Shown here piece by piece: positions 1 through 16,231 of a DNA stretch of 64,000 bases. The translations under genes were made by a program, and so were the position numbers. This DNA is from Marsupella aquatica. Its lineage: Eukaryota > Marchantiophyta. A model generated the notes under the pieces. That model did not search any database. It was not told the DNA's origin and saw only the letters and a list, made by a program, of their open reading frames with translations. Position 1 is the stretch's first letter, and each line of letters opens with the position of its first letter. The stretch is taken from assembly GCA_973895155.1 (NCBI GenBank), contig OZ316895.1, positions 434,001 through 498,000 of the forward strand, in the 5' to 3' direction.

Positions 1-154
1 AACATAAAAGTTTGTATTCCCTAAATTAAAAATTGGTTCAACAAATGTTATCTCGACTCTTTGATCCTTGTTGGGAGTACTCTCACAAAGCCTGGCTTCC
101 CTCCAGATGTGGGTATCGGAGGTAAAGGATTCACAACAGCAATCATCCCACAAC

Positions 155-3100
155 ATGCGAGGGAGAAAAGGCAGCTCTATCTTTCGCCCTTTACTCTTGT
201 CTGCACTGCTTCTGCTCGTCTCAGGACTGGTCGCCCATGCCTCCGAATCTCTGGAGGAAAACGAATCGGTGAAGAGATTCCGAGAGTACTTACGGATCCC
301 CACGGTGCACCCAGAACCCCACTATGAGGTGGCCATAGACTGGCTGCTTGCCCAAGCAGATGAAATCGGTCTTCCAGCAACAGTACTGGAGCTGGTACCC
401 AAGAAGCCCATCCTATACATAACATGGCAGGGGACCAATCCCTCGTTACCATCCATTTTGCTCAATTCACATATGGATGTTGTCCCTGTTGAGAAGGACA
501 AGTGGAAGTACGACCCTTTCGAGGCCTACATGGAGGAGAGCGGGGACATTTATGCTCGAGGCTCACAAGATGATAAGGTGGTGGGAATTCAACACTTAGA
601 AGCTATGAGACGATTGAGAACTCAAGGCTACACTCCATTGAGAACCATCCATGTGATCTTTGTCCCAGATGAAGAAATCGGAAGTGCAGATGGGTGGGGG
701 ACATTCATAGATTCGGAGCAATTCTTGGAGCTGAACGTTGGGGTGATGTTGGATGAAGGGCGGGTGTCAGACAGCAATTCTTCTTATGATGTAGGACATG
801 CTGAGAAATCTCCATGGTGGCTCATAATCGAGGCGGTGGGGGAGCCAGCACACGGGTCCATCTTGAGTGACAACACTGCAATGGAGAATCTACAGAAGAG
901 TTATGAGTCTATTTCTCGGTTCAGAGACTCCCAATTCAACCTGGTCAAGGCAGGACTTGCAGAACAGACAGATATTGTGTCAATCAATGGAGCTTATTTG
1001 AAAGCTGGTACTCCTTCTGGTGATGTACGTGCATTCAAGTCTCGGTTTTTGTCTTTGGGCATTCAGCTTCTGAAATTGCTGAATGTAATCATCATATACA
1101 TTTTGTTTTCCTTAACAATCCGGAACGTCATAAGTTCCTCTGCTTTTGAAAAGTCCGACGTAATTACCAAACTTCGTTGCTCGTTCAATGTTGCAATTAT
1201 TTCCTTTATCTTAAAATCAAAGCACGATGGCTATGGAAACTGTTAATGGCTGTTGCTCTTCGGAGCGGTGTCCAGTTGAAAGGTGCCCGCTGGTCATGCT
1301 TGCATTCTTTCATTACAATGCAACCAAATTCCGGCATTGTAGACCGCAAAAGCCAGGGTGGGCTGACGCTATGTTCCTTACCATAAACAGCTCATGTTGC
1401 CATACAGGGATTCGCAATGAACGTTCAACCGTCAGCAGCGGAGGCAGGATTTGATATTCGAGTTCCACCGATTGCTGGAATTGGTGCATACCTTGACAAG
1501 CGCATTGCTGAAGAGTGGGCACCTGCATGTCGCAACTTGACTTACTATGTAAGTGATGAAAAAATGAGGAATATCTTAATCACTTTAATCTGGAAACACT
1601 AGAAATCGAGCATACGTGAACTACACCAACGTGTCCTCGTAACGTCCTACCCTTGCTGTTCTATATTCGTCGCCTGTCTTTTCCCTCTATTACTCTTGTC
1701 AGTGGACTCGTTCCTTTCCGGTAAAGATCAGGTATGTTAAAGAACTTAATTTGAGCATTCCCCAAAGCGGGAAAGCGATTTAGAGCTAAATCTGTTGGGT
1801 CTCCTTCATAAAGTTAGCATGTTCCTCTTACTAGTTTGCTTCACTCTTTCTGGCCCACTTTGTACGTCCTACCCTTTGTCACGGTTCAAGCTTTTAAGTC
1901 AATTCATCACCTTTTCACTCTTGCATGGTCATATATGTTCTCTATCTTCTTTCAAAGAATTGGTAAATTGTGTCACATCAAGTTGCACAGCATCTTCATT
2001 ATAGCCTCATCGTGGCAGAAAGCATGCTGGCCTGCCAGATCCTTTGCAGCATAATCGAATTCTTCAGGGGTATTTCCTATACAACCAGTCATTATCTTGG
2101 CAGAAAGCTTCTCTCGCCTTCCATACTTTTTGAGCTTTGCCGATTTTTCTATAGGGGTATTTCCGATACAACCAGTCGTAGAGTGTAAGTCCTGGTTCAT
2201 AATGCGAACCATGTATTTCTACGTTACTATCAGTTCTAGCCTCTGAGATGCTGTTCTTCTAGTCGTTCGACTAGAAGTGATGTCCCTTGTTTGTGGCTTC
2301 TAGTGCCGACCAGACGATCTTTCTACACCCTCTGTTTTCTGTTATTCAAATGTTAATCTGGATTATGGTGAAGAAGTCCTGATGTCGGTGCCACTTGTTG
2401 CGTTGAGTGAGTCACCTGGTCTACTTACGAAGTATGGACAAAGCCTGACCTAGACGTTATGTAAACCCAACAAATGCCATGTTGTGAATAACCAGATCAA
2501 CTTCCGAGCGTCAGCATTGGAGACTCTCTGACGCTGACTCTTAGGTAGCTGTTGTTCATTTTTCATATTGCAGTTTAAGGTGAAGGTTGAGACTGAGAAC
2601 GGTGAACCTCCAATAACTGTAGCAGATGACTCCAATCCATGGTGGGCTCTCATTGGCACGGCAGTGTCGATGTTTGATACCACAATTGTTGCAAGTGTTG
2701 CTACTGGCGCGACAGATTCTCGGTTTGTGAGGGTGAAAGGAATCCCATCGTTCGGGTTCACTCCAGTACAGAATTTGCCCTTTCTTATGCATGCTCACAA
2801 CGAGGTATTCTTCTCGGCAAGACCTCTGAGCCACTTTCTGAAATAATGTGAATTGATTTCTTGTATCATTGAATTTCCAACCACTAAGAAGGTTGTATTT
2901 CGAACTAAGTTTCTCTGTTCAAGTGGCCGTTTTGTGAAGTGTTATACTTCCGTCCACCTGATGACAAAAGAAACAAAAGAAGTATGATTTATCGAGTTAA
3001 TTCGCCCAGTGAAATTTCTAATAAACATTGAAAGCTGGAAAGGTTATGATGTATTCCACCGTAGCTTGTAAACAAACCAAAAAGAAAGTTCAGTTGCGTT

Positions 3101-3395
3101 CGGTGTTGATATAAATTCCGAGAGTAGAGTAGCGTGTGAATTGAACTGACAACCTGGAGCAATCAGATGACTGGTTTTGTCATTGTTGGGTGTATTGAAA
3201 GTTCCCTCAGTCAAAGTTGAAACAACTCAGATCTCTTGTACTTGTGTTCTTCTGTTGCAGTTTATGAATGCTTGGGAATTTCTCAAGGGAATAACTGTTT
3301 TCGAACAAGTCATCCAGTTCTATGGAAACTACACCGGTGAATTGCAAGTGGCCGGTGATGATTTCAGCCAGACAGCAGAGCACTTGAAAATTTGA
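155..3395 (+). CDS. ACY1: Aminoacylase-1 (M20 family N-acyl-L-amino-acid amidohydrolase), 4 exons
   Basis: Exons inferred at 155-1024, 1408-1548, 2574-2804 and 3261-3395; all junctions are GT-AG and in phase, giving 458 residues, close to plant ACY1 size. The ATG at 155 is the first in frame and opens a basic then hydrophobic stretch (about residues 10-28) that looks like a signal peptide or anchor, so the enzyme probably enters the secretory pathway. The family hydrolyses N-acyl amino acids with two zinc ions. Visible metal and catalytic residues: H106 in SHMDVVP, D139 in RGSQD, E173 and E174 in PDEEIG, E201 in LDEG, and the C-terminal HAHNE (about 410-414). The dimerisation or lid part includes MNVQPSAAEAGFDIR. 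The usual QDMK reads QDDK here. Intron 2 (1025 bp) holds a short repeated motif at about 2067 and 2154. No break is seen, so the gene looks functional; exact exon edges rest on splice consensus only. Confidence 0.92.
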
Positions 3396-5607
3396 AGCTG
3401 GTCCAACGTCCTCGGTGGCAAAGTTTCAGAACCTCCTTTTAAACGATTCATATAGACGATCAAAGGTACTCGTGTTTTGAAGCTGTAGCTGACAACATTA
3501 TAAGTAAATTTATCAGTCGGCCAGGCTGGAATGATCCAACAGTGTGCAGACATAAAATTGTGCATGCTTCCAGAGTGATTACACAGGACACCTCTTAGGG
3601 TCGTATGAGAGTCTCAATTAGAAGTTGCTTGTAATTTTGTTGGGCCCATATTTCTATTAGCGGGAGCACTTAGTTACTTTTTGGGTAGATAACCGAAAGA
3701 CCCGCCTGCATCTCGCTTTGTGAGAGTGTCGATTTGCATCGCTAACCCTTCAACAAGGCTGCAAAATGATGTAATCAAGATGAAATACTATTACGCTTGT
3801 GATAGTTGTGCTTTCGAGACATGAAGCATTTCTTTGTAAAAATCTATTGGAATTGGGAAATAGGATTGAGCCAACACAGAGACTATCCAAGAAGTACCCT
3901 ACTCCTGAAGAAAATGCGCAAGAGCAACACTTGGTTCTCAGAAAATCCCGCTCTTTCGAAGAAGCTATACAGCAACGCTGATCTGATCTCTTTTGAGGTA
4001 TTTAATTTTTATTTGGATTGATCTTTATTTTCTTCCACATATTCTTTATAGTAGTTCTTGGAATGAATGGTTTGGCTCCATTTTCGCACAGGTTTGACGA
4101 CGACAAATTAGTTGGAAATTTTGCAAATTCCAATCGTTTCTGCTCATTCTATTCAACGGGAGCATCCATAGACGCCTGGAATTGCCCATAGAGGCAGTAA
4201 GAAATGCCGAAAGCAATGTGTGGAAAAGATCGTGCATTAGGAAGTTTGTGCAGGGCTTTTCAGAATCTTCCGATGAAGGCAGTCCCTGGCATTCTTCCCT
4301 CCTCGTCCTTCTTGCCAACCCATAGTGTGCTCACGATCTACCAAAAGTCTCACTTTGAACCTAGATCTATGGGGTCCGGCCATTTTTAGTTTTAACTATT
4401 TCATAGGATGCTCGGATGGATGAAAAATTTTGACCTCTGGATCTGAAGGACAAAGCACTTTTTCACACCCAAAACACTGAGATTTTGTTGTTGTTGCCTT
4501 GAAACCCAAAGCTGACCCATCCAACAGAGGATAGGCCATCAACTCCGGAGCATGCACCTCTGTAGCGTAGCCCACAAGGGGATAACCCACAAGGGAGATC
4601 ATACCCACGACTAGGAGGGAGAGAGGGTTGGACCAGAGCCCAAAAGCAATCCAGCCAAGGCTAAGGAGAAACCGGTACTTCCATCACTACACTCCACCCA
4701 CACACACTCACCCTTCACAACCCTTGCACGTGGAGGGGGGGATTGAACCTGGGACCTCTCTGTTCTAGCTCATCTTGACTGAGGAGAAACCAGTACTCCC
4801 ACCACTACACCCACCCACACACAACTCACCCTCCACAACCCTTGCACATGGAGGGGGGATTGAACCTGGGACCCACTCACCCACACACAACTCACCCTCC
4901 ACAACCCTTGCACATGGAGGGGGGATTGAACCTGGGACCTCTCAGTTCTAGCTCATCCCTGGCCAGTTGATTCAAAACACTGAGATTTACTCTCTAAATG
5001 AAAAGAGATTTACTCTCTAAATGAAAAGTAACCTCTCAGTTCTAGGCTGACCCCCTGGCCAACTGACCACAGCCAGTTGGTTCAAAACACTGAGATTTAC
5101 TCTCTAAATGAAAAGTAATGGACGCGTACAGCTCATATTCCAACTTTACTACATCCGCTGCTACATCACTGTACACCAAACTTCCCTTCGAGAAAATACG
5201 TGGTTGTGCATTTTGACGGACTTACAATGGACTTAAGTGTGCGGCTTCTAGGGACCTGGTTAAAGCTGCATTCATCAAGATTACTTGTTACAAGGAATTG
5301 CACTATTTAATGTGGGTTGGTACTTCTGTCCAATTTGTTCGCTGCCAATTATTAAAGAACGATCTTCGACCGAATCAAACTAATGTGTTTATGCGAGACT
5401 ATGTGCAAATCAAAGCACAGATCTCTAAAACATGTGGCCAAACTCAGGAGCCGTATTAATTCGTGGTGAATGTTTTTATTCGATTGGACTGACTTCGTGC
5501 ACCGGGCACAATAATATTACAAGTACAATGGCTAATTCCTCGAGCAATTTCTGATAAATGACCAGCTTGGTGCCGTTGTCATGCTTCGAGAGACCCAAGA
5601 CTATGAT
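3396..5607. other. Spacer between acy1 and dus2 3' ends
   Basis: No gene is recognised. The first 170 bases are the acy1 3' flank and share sequence with a copy at about 11.86-12.11 kb. The interval 4660-5120 is filled by SINE-like repeats, listed separately. Short ORFs at 3799-4021 and 4046-4318 have no recognisable family. Confidence 0.6.
4660..5120 (-). mobile_element. tRNA-derived SINE-like repeats, several partial copies
   Basis: Read on the minus strand, the repeats carry a block like an RNA polymerase III B box (GGTTCAATCCC, seen at about 4740, 4860 and 4922). About 35-45 bases upstream lies a block resembling an A box (TGGTCAGTTGGCCAGG near 5050-5070; a weaker form near 4962-4975). 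At least three copies of the GGAGGGGGGATTGAACC core are nested in tandem with CA-rich and CCACCC-rich spacers. The element ends in a repeated AAACACTGAGATTTACTC module at about 4975, 5010 and 5090. The pol III box layout supports a SINE; family name, full length and target-site duplications are not resolved. Confidence 0.5.
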
Positions 5608-9756
<4,149 letters not shown>

Positions 9757-11175
9757 CGAAGGACCCACAACCACCCTCTCCTACGTTGTGGGGCTCGTCA
9801 TCTTTAGCTTCGTCGCGTATTTCGTCTTCTTTAAGACGAGTGGTGGAATCATAATCCTAGACCGGTTGTCTTGTAGCGCCGAGTGAGGTTGTTCTTCTTA
9901 ACTCTTCAAAGAACTGCGTCAACAAACGTTAGATGTCAGCTTAGTCATACAATTGTCTTCAACTACGACAACTGGGGGAATGAGGTTTCAAACACATGTG
10001 AGGAAGATGGGAAGGACGACGTTAGTCAGCTGATGTGCGTTTTGTTCCGAGATTTTGTATATCCCCTTCTGTGTGTACTCCATTGTTCTTTGCGTAATCC
10101 ATTTCTCTCTTATCGTCCCAAGCAAGCCGTGGCCTATCGACTGAATTCTCTACTAAGTGCCTGGATTGCAACAATGGACGTAGTTTACGGAAGCTTGTGA
10201 ATTTTTCTAAATGTTCTGGAAAGGATTGCACCAGTGGATGTGTTTTACGTATACTGAATTGAAATTAGCTCGTCCTCCACATGCTTCTTCAGCTCATTCA
10301 CGCAATCTACCTTTGTGTCGTATTTCCCTTAATCACTCAAGGCACCCATCTTCGTACCCCTCTCCGTGTGCGTGCATGCAGTCGGTGACTGCCAGTAGAC
10401 ATTGCGGCAGAAAAAGCAATGAGGTGCACATAGAAGGTCTAAGGACAGTTCTGCCGTGAAAGAAATTCTCCTGTGCGTCGTGGAGTGCAGAACAGAGTCA
10501 TCAGTATTCGATTAGTTGTACTAACCTCATTGGCATAAAAATTGCTAAGAAAGCCGGGTTAGAAATGCTACATGAGCATTGAATTAATTGAAATGTACAG
10601 AGATTTCAGAAGGTTTACCTTCGAACTCGAAAGTGGCGACAACCCTAGGCCACTGTGATCACTGTACTCTCACGGAAACTGAATTTCCAGAACAGCTTGA
10701 ATTTGTGCTTTCATTGACAGCAGCGAAGGATTGAGTTATAGACCTCAAAACCGAGGCGACGGACGACAGATTGGGTTTGGAACCCACCATCATAGAATAC
10801 TCTCTCTTTGTATCCCCCGACTGCATAAGGGGAATCACTCAGCCCCACTCGTAACTGTAATGATAAGACTAGCTAGCATGCATTGAGAATGAATGCCACC
10901 AAGTGCACCTTCAACTCGAGGGCACCACTGAGATGAAGAGAACAGCACCTCTTCCAGACATTATTGGAACAGAGGTATGTGTTAATTTCGCCCTCAAGCT
11001 ACAGTGGTCCTGAATTCGGCTGCGCAGTACCAGCTCCCACTAGTAGTAGTATTCGAAGTGTCGCAAACAGGAATCCCTGCTCTTGATTGCTAGAAACAGG
11101 AAATACCAAGTCTACACCCAAGTCTGGACCAGTCACCTCCAGATTCCAGGTATGACCAGCAAACTTTTTTCTTCG

Positions 11176-11320
11176 CTTGTTGCTTTTTTAAGAAATGGGG
11201 TCGAGCACAATTTGCATCCACACATGAATCACGCTCGGCAGGGCTATTTGCTTTTTGTTAAGAAATGGGGTCGAGACACAATTTGCATCGACATATGAAA
11301 CACGCCCGGCAGGACCGAGC
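11176..11320. repeat. Tandem duplication, period about 72 bp
   Basis: Two copies of a segment containing TTAAGAAATGGGGTCGAG, then AATTTGCATC and CGGCAGG, start at about 11176 and 11248. They differ by a few substitutions and a small indel. No coding role is evident. Confidence 0.7.
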
Positions 11321-11856
11321 AGTGAAAGCTGCTCGTTGCATTGTGGTATGTGCTCTGGGTAATCTGAAACTCCGCTTCAAAACGTTTTGATTTCATTATT
11401 CGGGAACCAGCTCACTCCCTTTCCAGTGGCCATTCTGGATCCTCTGGGACTTTCGATTCAATTCGTTCATTTAGTCTTTCCGTGAAGGCCGACTAAAGAT
11501 TCTGCATACGAAGTGCGTCTTCTACTGCCATCAATGCTCCAGTTTTTGCTAGCTTGTCTTCGGATCATGGGAAGCCCTCAAACATCAGGGCACTCAACAT
11601 CAGGGCACTTATAACTTCTTTGTTTACATGCCTAGTTCTTTCTTCCCCTCCCGCTGGTGGAAGTCGTAGACGTCGAATACAGCTTAACCTTGACAAGATA
11701 CTCGTTCATTCCCTCACTCATGTGATTTTCAATGATGTACAGTGCAGTTTTGGTCGAATCATGATCTTCTTCGATCAGTCGGATGAATTCCTCAATCGAC
11801 TAAGATTGCCTGAACTCGATTCCTCTTAATAGTGATGTGTTTCCTGTTTCTTTCTA

Positions 11857-12110
11857 GCTTGAATTGAAAAGTAGGCAGTGATAATCAAAGCCTAGCAGCA
11901 GACCACTTGAAGATTTCAGGCTACTCGACCGTCCTCGGTGGCAATGTGTGACAACCTCTTTTTAAAAGATCTCATGTAGATGATCAAAGGGATTACTGAT
12001 TTGCAGCTTTAATTGGCAAATTATAAGTAATTTAATCAGTCAGCCAGGCGCAGTTGGAAAGATCCAACCAGGTGCAGACACAAAATTGTGCGTACTTCCT
12101 AAAGTGATGA
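11857..12110 (+). pseudogene. Displaced fragment of ACY1 last exon and 3' flank
   Basis: This segment aligns to the end of acy1 (about 3338-3580). Shared blocks in order: GAATTG…AAGT, the exon end around CACTTGAA, CGTCCTCGGTGGCAA, GATCAAAGG, ATTATAAGTAA, ATCAGTC.GCCAGGC and AAAATTGTGC. Many substitutions and small indels separate the copies, and the catalytic core is absent, so it cannot make an enzyme. The preserved order of coding end plus 3' flank shows a DNA-level duplication rather than a spliced retrocopy. Edges are approximate. Confidence 0.7.
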
Positions 12111-13427
12111 CAGATGTCCAAATGAGAAATAGAAATGGTGTGAACTTTTTGGTGTACCCATCTTTCTTCGATTTTGTTCCTATAATGACAGTCCAGTCAA
12201 ATTGCTTCAGCAGAAGTTCATTACACGGATTGCCTACCCATCTCTCCAATCCAGATGTTTTAGAAAATATCCAATGACTTGAAATATACAAACCGGATTT
12301 TGAATTGCCCTTGGACACGGGGTTTTGGGTGCAGAACAGTGGATAGGCGATGCATGTAAATAATCCACGCTAGGAAAAAGCAACTGAAGTCCTTCTGGGA
12401 AAGGAAGCGCCAAGAAAAGTGTCAACATGCCTGAGATGTTGTCATGGCATAACGATTGTCCTCCCAAAGTTCAGATTTGCGAACCGTTTGAGAAACATTG
12501 GTCAAATCCATTGACAAATTTTTGGGACCTCAGAGATCACACGTAAGTACCTTTCCAATATTCTTGGTGAATTGGGACTATAAGAGACCGAATAATGGTG
12601 ATGTCGGACCGTTTGTGCAAACCCTACATTTGTGCATACTTTGGGTGCGAATGTGCTTCTAGTGACGGGACTGGGATTTGCCAAGTGGAGGCCTAATTAG
12701 GCAACCTACAGAAATGGATAAAGTTTGACAAATGGAGGGCTGATAGGACAAGCTCAATCTGAATCACAACAAAAAGTAAATTGCAGTTGCTTATGGCACA
12801 CAAAGTTTTCATAGTTCCCTTGACATCCCCATTTGTCCAGCTGACCCTTCTAAATACTCCGTAACCTCTCTATGAATGAAATTGGCGTCACCAGCATCGA
12901 AGGCCAAATTGAGCAACTCTTCCTCGCTTAAAAAACCACAGCAATTCGATAGTGTAGTACAGTGCAAACATAGTGAACGGAACAAATACCAGAAATACCC
13001 AGAAAATTGAAACAAATGTAAGAAACACATCGAGCTGTTGGAAGGGTGGCGATGATGCCCTCGGTCCCAAGATTAAGCCTTGTAAAAATATATTCGAGCT
13101 CTTCTGTGGGTGCCCATCTGAGATGCAACCACAAAGGTTTAAGAAAAATGTCTCAGAAAATCAACACAAGCGAAAGAGAGAAAGAAATTTGATCTCTGAG
13201 ATAACCCGCCGAAACGCTTTGTGCTTTCAAGTCTCTGTCGGGCTTGTGAGTCCAGCAGATGGAATGCGGAGATAAATATGTAGTCAGTTCTTTGAAAATC
13301 CATCCCGCAAGAGAAGGCCTCGTCGTGTAAATCATACCTACAGAACATATTCCGAGGAGGAGAGCATGATTTGATCTATGCGACTGCGGGCTTGCGATTG
13401 TTGTGGCCGTGCCCGGTGAATGAGATA

Positions 13428-16231
13428 ATGAGGCAGCGAAGGGTGCTGCTGCTCTTAAAGCGGAGCATGTTGGACATATACAGAGCACGGGAGCGCTTGC
13501 ACGTGTCTGAAGTCGGGCAATTCGCATCGCCAATTCTCTCTCATCCCCAGGTTGTTTCTTTTCTCCTGACTTCTCCGTCTTTGGGCAAGGTTCGATGTCT
13601 GAAGTCGGGGGGTTCGCATCGCCAATTCTCCCTCGCCTCAAGGCTTTTCTTGTCTCCGGAGTTCTCCGTCTTGGGCAAGGTTACCAGTCAGATTGGGATA
13701 GAAGTTTGGAGGAGAATAGACCTGATGTTCGAGCTCAGCGGAGCCAACAGAGAGCTCGTCATTATGTGCATTTACTTGATGGCAGTGTTGCTTCCTAGTC
13801 AAAATTATCAATGGATTAGTTTACTATTCGAAGTCCGAGGCTGATCCTCCTCCAGCCTATTATATCAAGCCAAAAGCTGATTAACTTCTATCTGCTCCAG
13901 AAGTGCATGTAGGCAGGGTTTAGGGTTTATGGAATTTCTGGAAGTTGAAAGTTACCCCACATTGTGTAGTTCTGTTGGAGTAGCCTGTTATAATTACAAA
14001 AATGCAAACCCTCAAGATGAATTCTCAACAGATCCACATCGTTTTAGAGACCCTTAACCGTCCTTTGGGTCCCATTCTAACGAAGAGGAATAGATAAGCT
14101 GGTAATTGAGGTTCAGGTCACTCTCCTCGAAACGGAAAGGGTTGAACCTATCTATGTCGCACTCGTATGTCCGACTTTGCGACTCGAAGTGTTTTTTGTG
14201 TAGAGAGTTGTAAACAAATAGGTGGCTCTGAGAAGATGGTAGGGAACCGTAGATGTTCAAACGGAAACCCTCGATTTCTTGGGGCTTTTCCAGTGGAGCT
14301 AGTGACTCCCAATACCCGGTAACCATCCCACATAATGGTATTCCAGACAACATAGAATGGCATCAGTCCTAGAGAAGATTGGCCAAGAGCAGTATTATCC
14401 AGATAAGATGGTCAGAATTGTCATGTATGTATGACACCAGTCGTCCTTAATGAGTTCAGTAACTTTCATAAGAGATAAGTGAGCAATACATCATACTCGC
14501 TGCTAGCAGGACTTCTGAAGCTACGTATTCAAAGTCACCGAATTCCGAATTCTGTGTGTTACTTGCGGTCAAAGAACATTTTCACTGTGTATATGGAATT
14601 GTTTCCTGACAGTGTCCGTGTTTCCCTTTCCCATAAATAGATGCTGGGCAACCTTATGGACAGGCACAGGGCACATGAGGATGCTGTTCAATTGTGCAAA
14701 GATGGCCTTGAACGTAAAACAAATGTGCAATGGTGTCTCATGAGAGAGGAGCTCAATCGACCCATTAGAGACGTGGATCTGGTTGTCACCATTGGAGGAG
14801 ATGGCACACTTTTGCAAGCTAGTCATTATCTTGACGACTCAATCCCGGTACTCGGCGTGAACTCAGATCCCACAAGGCCATATGAGGCAAGCCTTTGTCC
14901 CCATCCCAACTATGCGCAAGTCAACACTTCGCTACAGAATTTCTTCTGGGGCAACATAATTGTATGCTTATTCCTTGAATTTTGTTGTGAAGGTCGAGGA
15001 AAAATTAGAACAGTTCGATGCAAGCAGGAGTACCGGTCATCTCTGTGCAACAAGTGCTGACACTTTTCAGCAGGTTTTCCTAAAGACTCTCTTCCTATTG
15101 TGAAAGCTTATGAAAAACTATGTTTCAAAGATTGATTGGTGCATAAGCTGAGCATACAAGCCTCAAAAAGGAAGACTGGAAGTTAATCTCACAAAACTGC
15201 AATATGTCCATATTTGCTTAAATTTGAATCAAGATGTTTATTGTATTGGTTACAAAGACTCAGAGGTCGAATATCCTCAGATTGCATTTTCCTGTTTGGT
15301 GGTATCTCTGAGGGGCAAGTTTGGTCTGTGATTCAGGTATTAGATGAAATATTGGAAGGTGATAGGGAGCCCACGCAACTGAGTAGAATAAGCACTCGTG
15401 TTGATGGGATTGACATTGGGACTCCTGCCCTGAATGATGTCCTGCTGGCCCATCCAAATCCTGCTGCTGTGTCACGATGCACTTTCAGGTCCTCTCTCAC
15501 TTTTTGTTAGAAATTCGTTTTTAAATTGATAAAGACGGTCGATTTCAAACTTTCTGATTGCAAAAACGATCACTGATCAAAGAGCATGGACCTGTGTCCT
15601 ACAAAAAGTACTCACTGTAGAACTCCCCATGCACTCTAGCGTTTGCTGATCTCTTGGAAACAAGCATCCCCCTGGTTGATGCAGCTGCCGTAACGAATGC
15701 TTGACGTGTAGTTATTGTACCGAGCAGCTAAAGCTGACAATAACCGATTTGCAAAAGCGGTAGATGTTGAATCATGTTAGTTGGGTTTTTGTCCAGAGAG
15801 GGTTAAACAATCAAGCCAATCCAAAATTTGTGCAAACTGACTTTTTCCGGCTTTAATGCGACAGCATCAGCAAGGAGGGTGAGTTGGATGCCTTAACTCC
15901 AACAGTGCACTGCCGGTCAAGCGGGATACGAATATGTACAGGTGCTGGCTCAACTGCAGCCATGCGATCAGCAGGAGGCTACCTGATGGATCAACAATCC
16001 CCTGATTTGCAATACATGGTTAGGGAGCCAATTTCGCCTCACCCTAGGTTCAAAAACTACCTCCATGGATGTGTGAGACCTAGTGAGGTGATGAGTCTGC
16101 AATGGGGGTGTAGGAGAGGCATGTTATATTTTGACGGGTCTCATGTAGTCCATGAAATTAATTTTGGGAGTTCAGTTCAATTTTCTTCAGATGCCCCAAG
16201 TCTAAGAATTTTTCTTAGACTCAACCAATGA
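13428..16231 (+). CDS. NADK3: NADH kinase (NAD kinase 3 type), 5 exons
   Basis: Exons inferred at 13428-13550, 14641-14886, 14993-15073, 15337-15488 and 15865-16231, giving 322 residues, the usual length for plant NADK3. The family phosphorylates NADH (and NAD) to NADPH or NADP. Landmarks: N-terminal RRVLLLLK, then DRHRAHEDAVQLCKDGL, RDVDLVVTIGGDGTLL with the GGDGT motif at residues 93-97, VLGVNSDPT, FDASRSTGHLCA, the NE/D-type motif ALNDVLLAHP (N183, D184), the glycine-rich TGAGSTAAM (from T226), MVREPISP and the C-terminal SSDAPSL. Intron 2 starts GCAAG, a GC-AG intron; the others are GT-AG. The protein ends FLRLNQ, so the C-terminal peroxisome signal known from the Arabidopsis enzyme is not seen, and no transit peptide is evident; cytosol is the likely site. 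Intron 1 begins inside a tandem duplication. Confidence 0.93.
13504..13684 (+). repeat. Tandem duplication across the nadk3 exon 1 / intron 1 border
   Basis: Two copies with a period of 92 bases (13504-13594 and 13596-13684). Both begin TGTCTGAAGTCGGG and end TTGGGCAAGGTT. The first copy holds the exon end and the working donor (CCCCAG then GTTGTT). In the second the donor context is changed to CCTCAAGGC, so it now lies as intron sequence. Confidence 0.8.

Larger units (their letters stand above)
9757..13427. other. Spacer between dus2 and nadk3 5' ends
   Basis: Divergent intergenic region that must hold the promoters of dus2 (leftward) and nadk3 (rightward). I see no intact gene. It contains a degenerate copy of the acy1 tail (11857-12110) and a 72-base tandem duplication around 11176-11320. 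A minus-strand open stretch at 12809-13030 looks faintly coding but has no recognised family. Confidence 0.5.

Noticed and set aside
4740-4935. Possible tRNA gene on the minus strand from the B-box matches
   Set aside because: No acceptor or anticodon stem can be drawn around the boxes; repeated copies fit a SINE better.
12809-13030. Minus-strand 73-codon frame ending EEELLNLAFDAGDANF…
   Set aside because: The last 40 codons look faintly protein-like, but there is no recognised family, no convincing upstream exon, and the adjacent frames compete. Not enough to call a gene.
13153-13641. Minus-strand open frame of 162 codons
   Set aside because: It is mostly antisense to nadk3 exon 1 and its duplication, with low-complexity Ala/Ser content; the plus strand has the family match.
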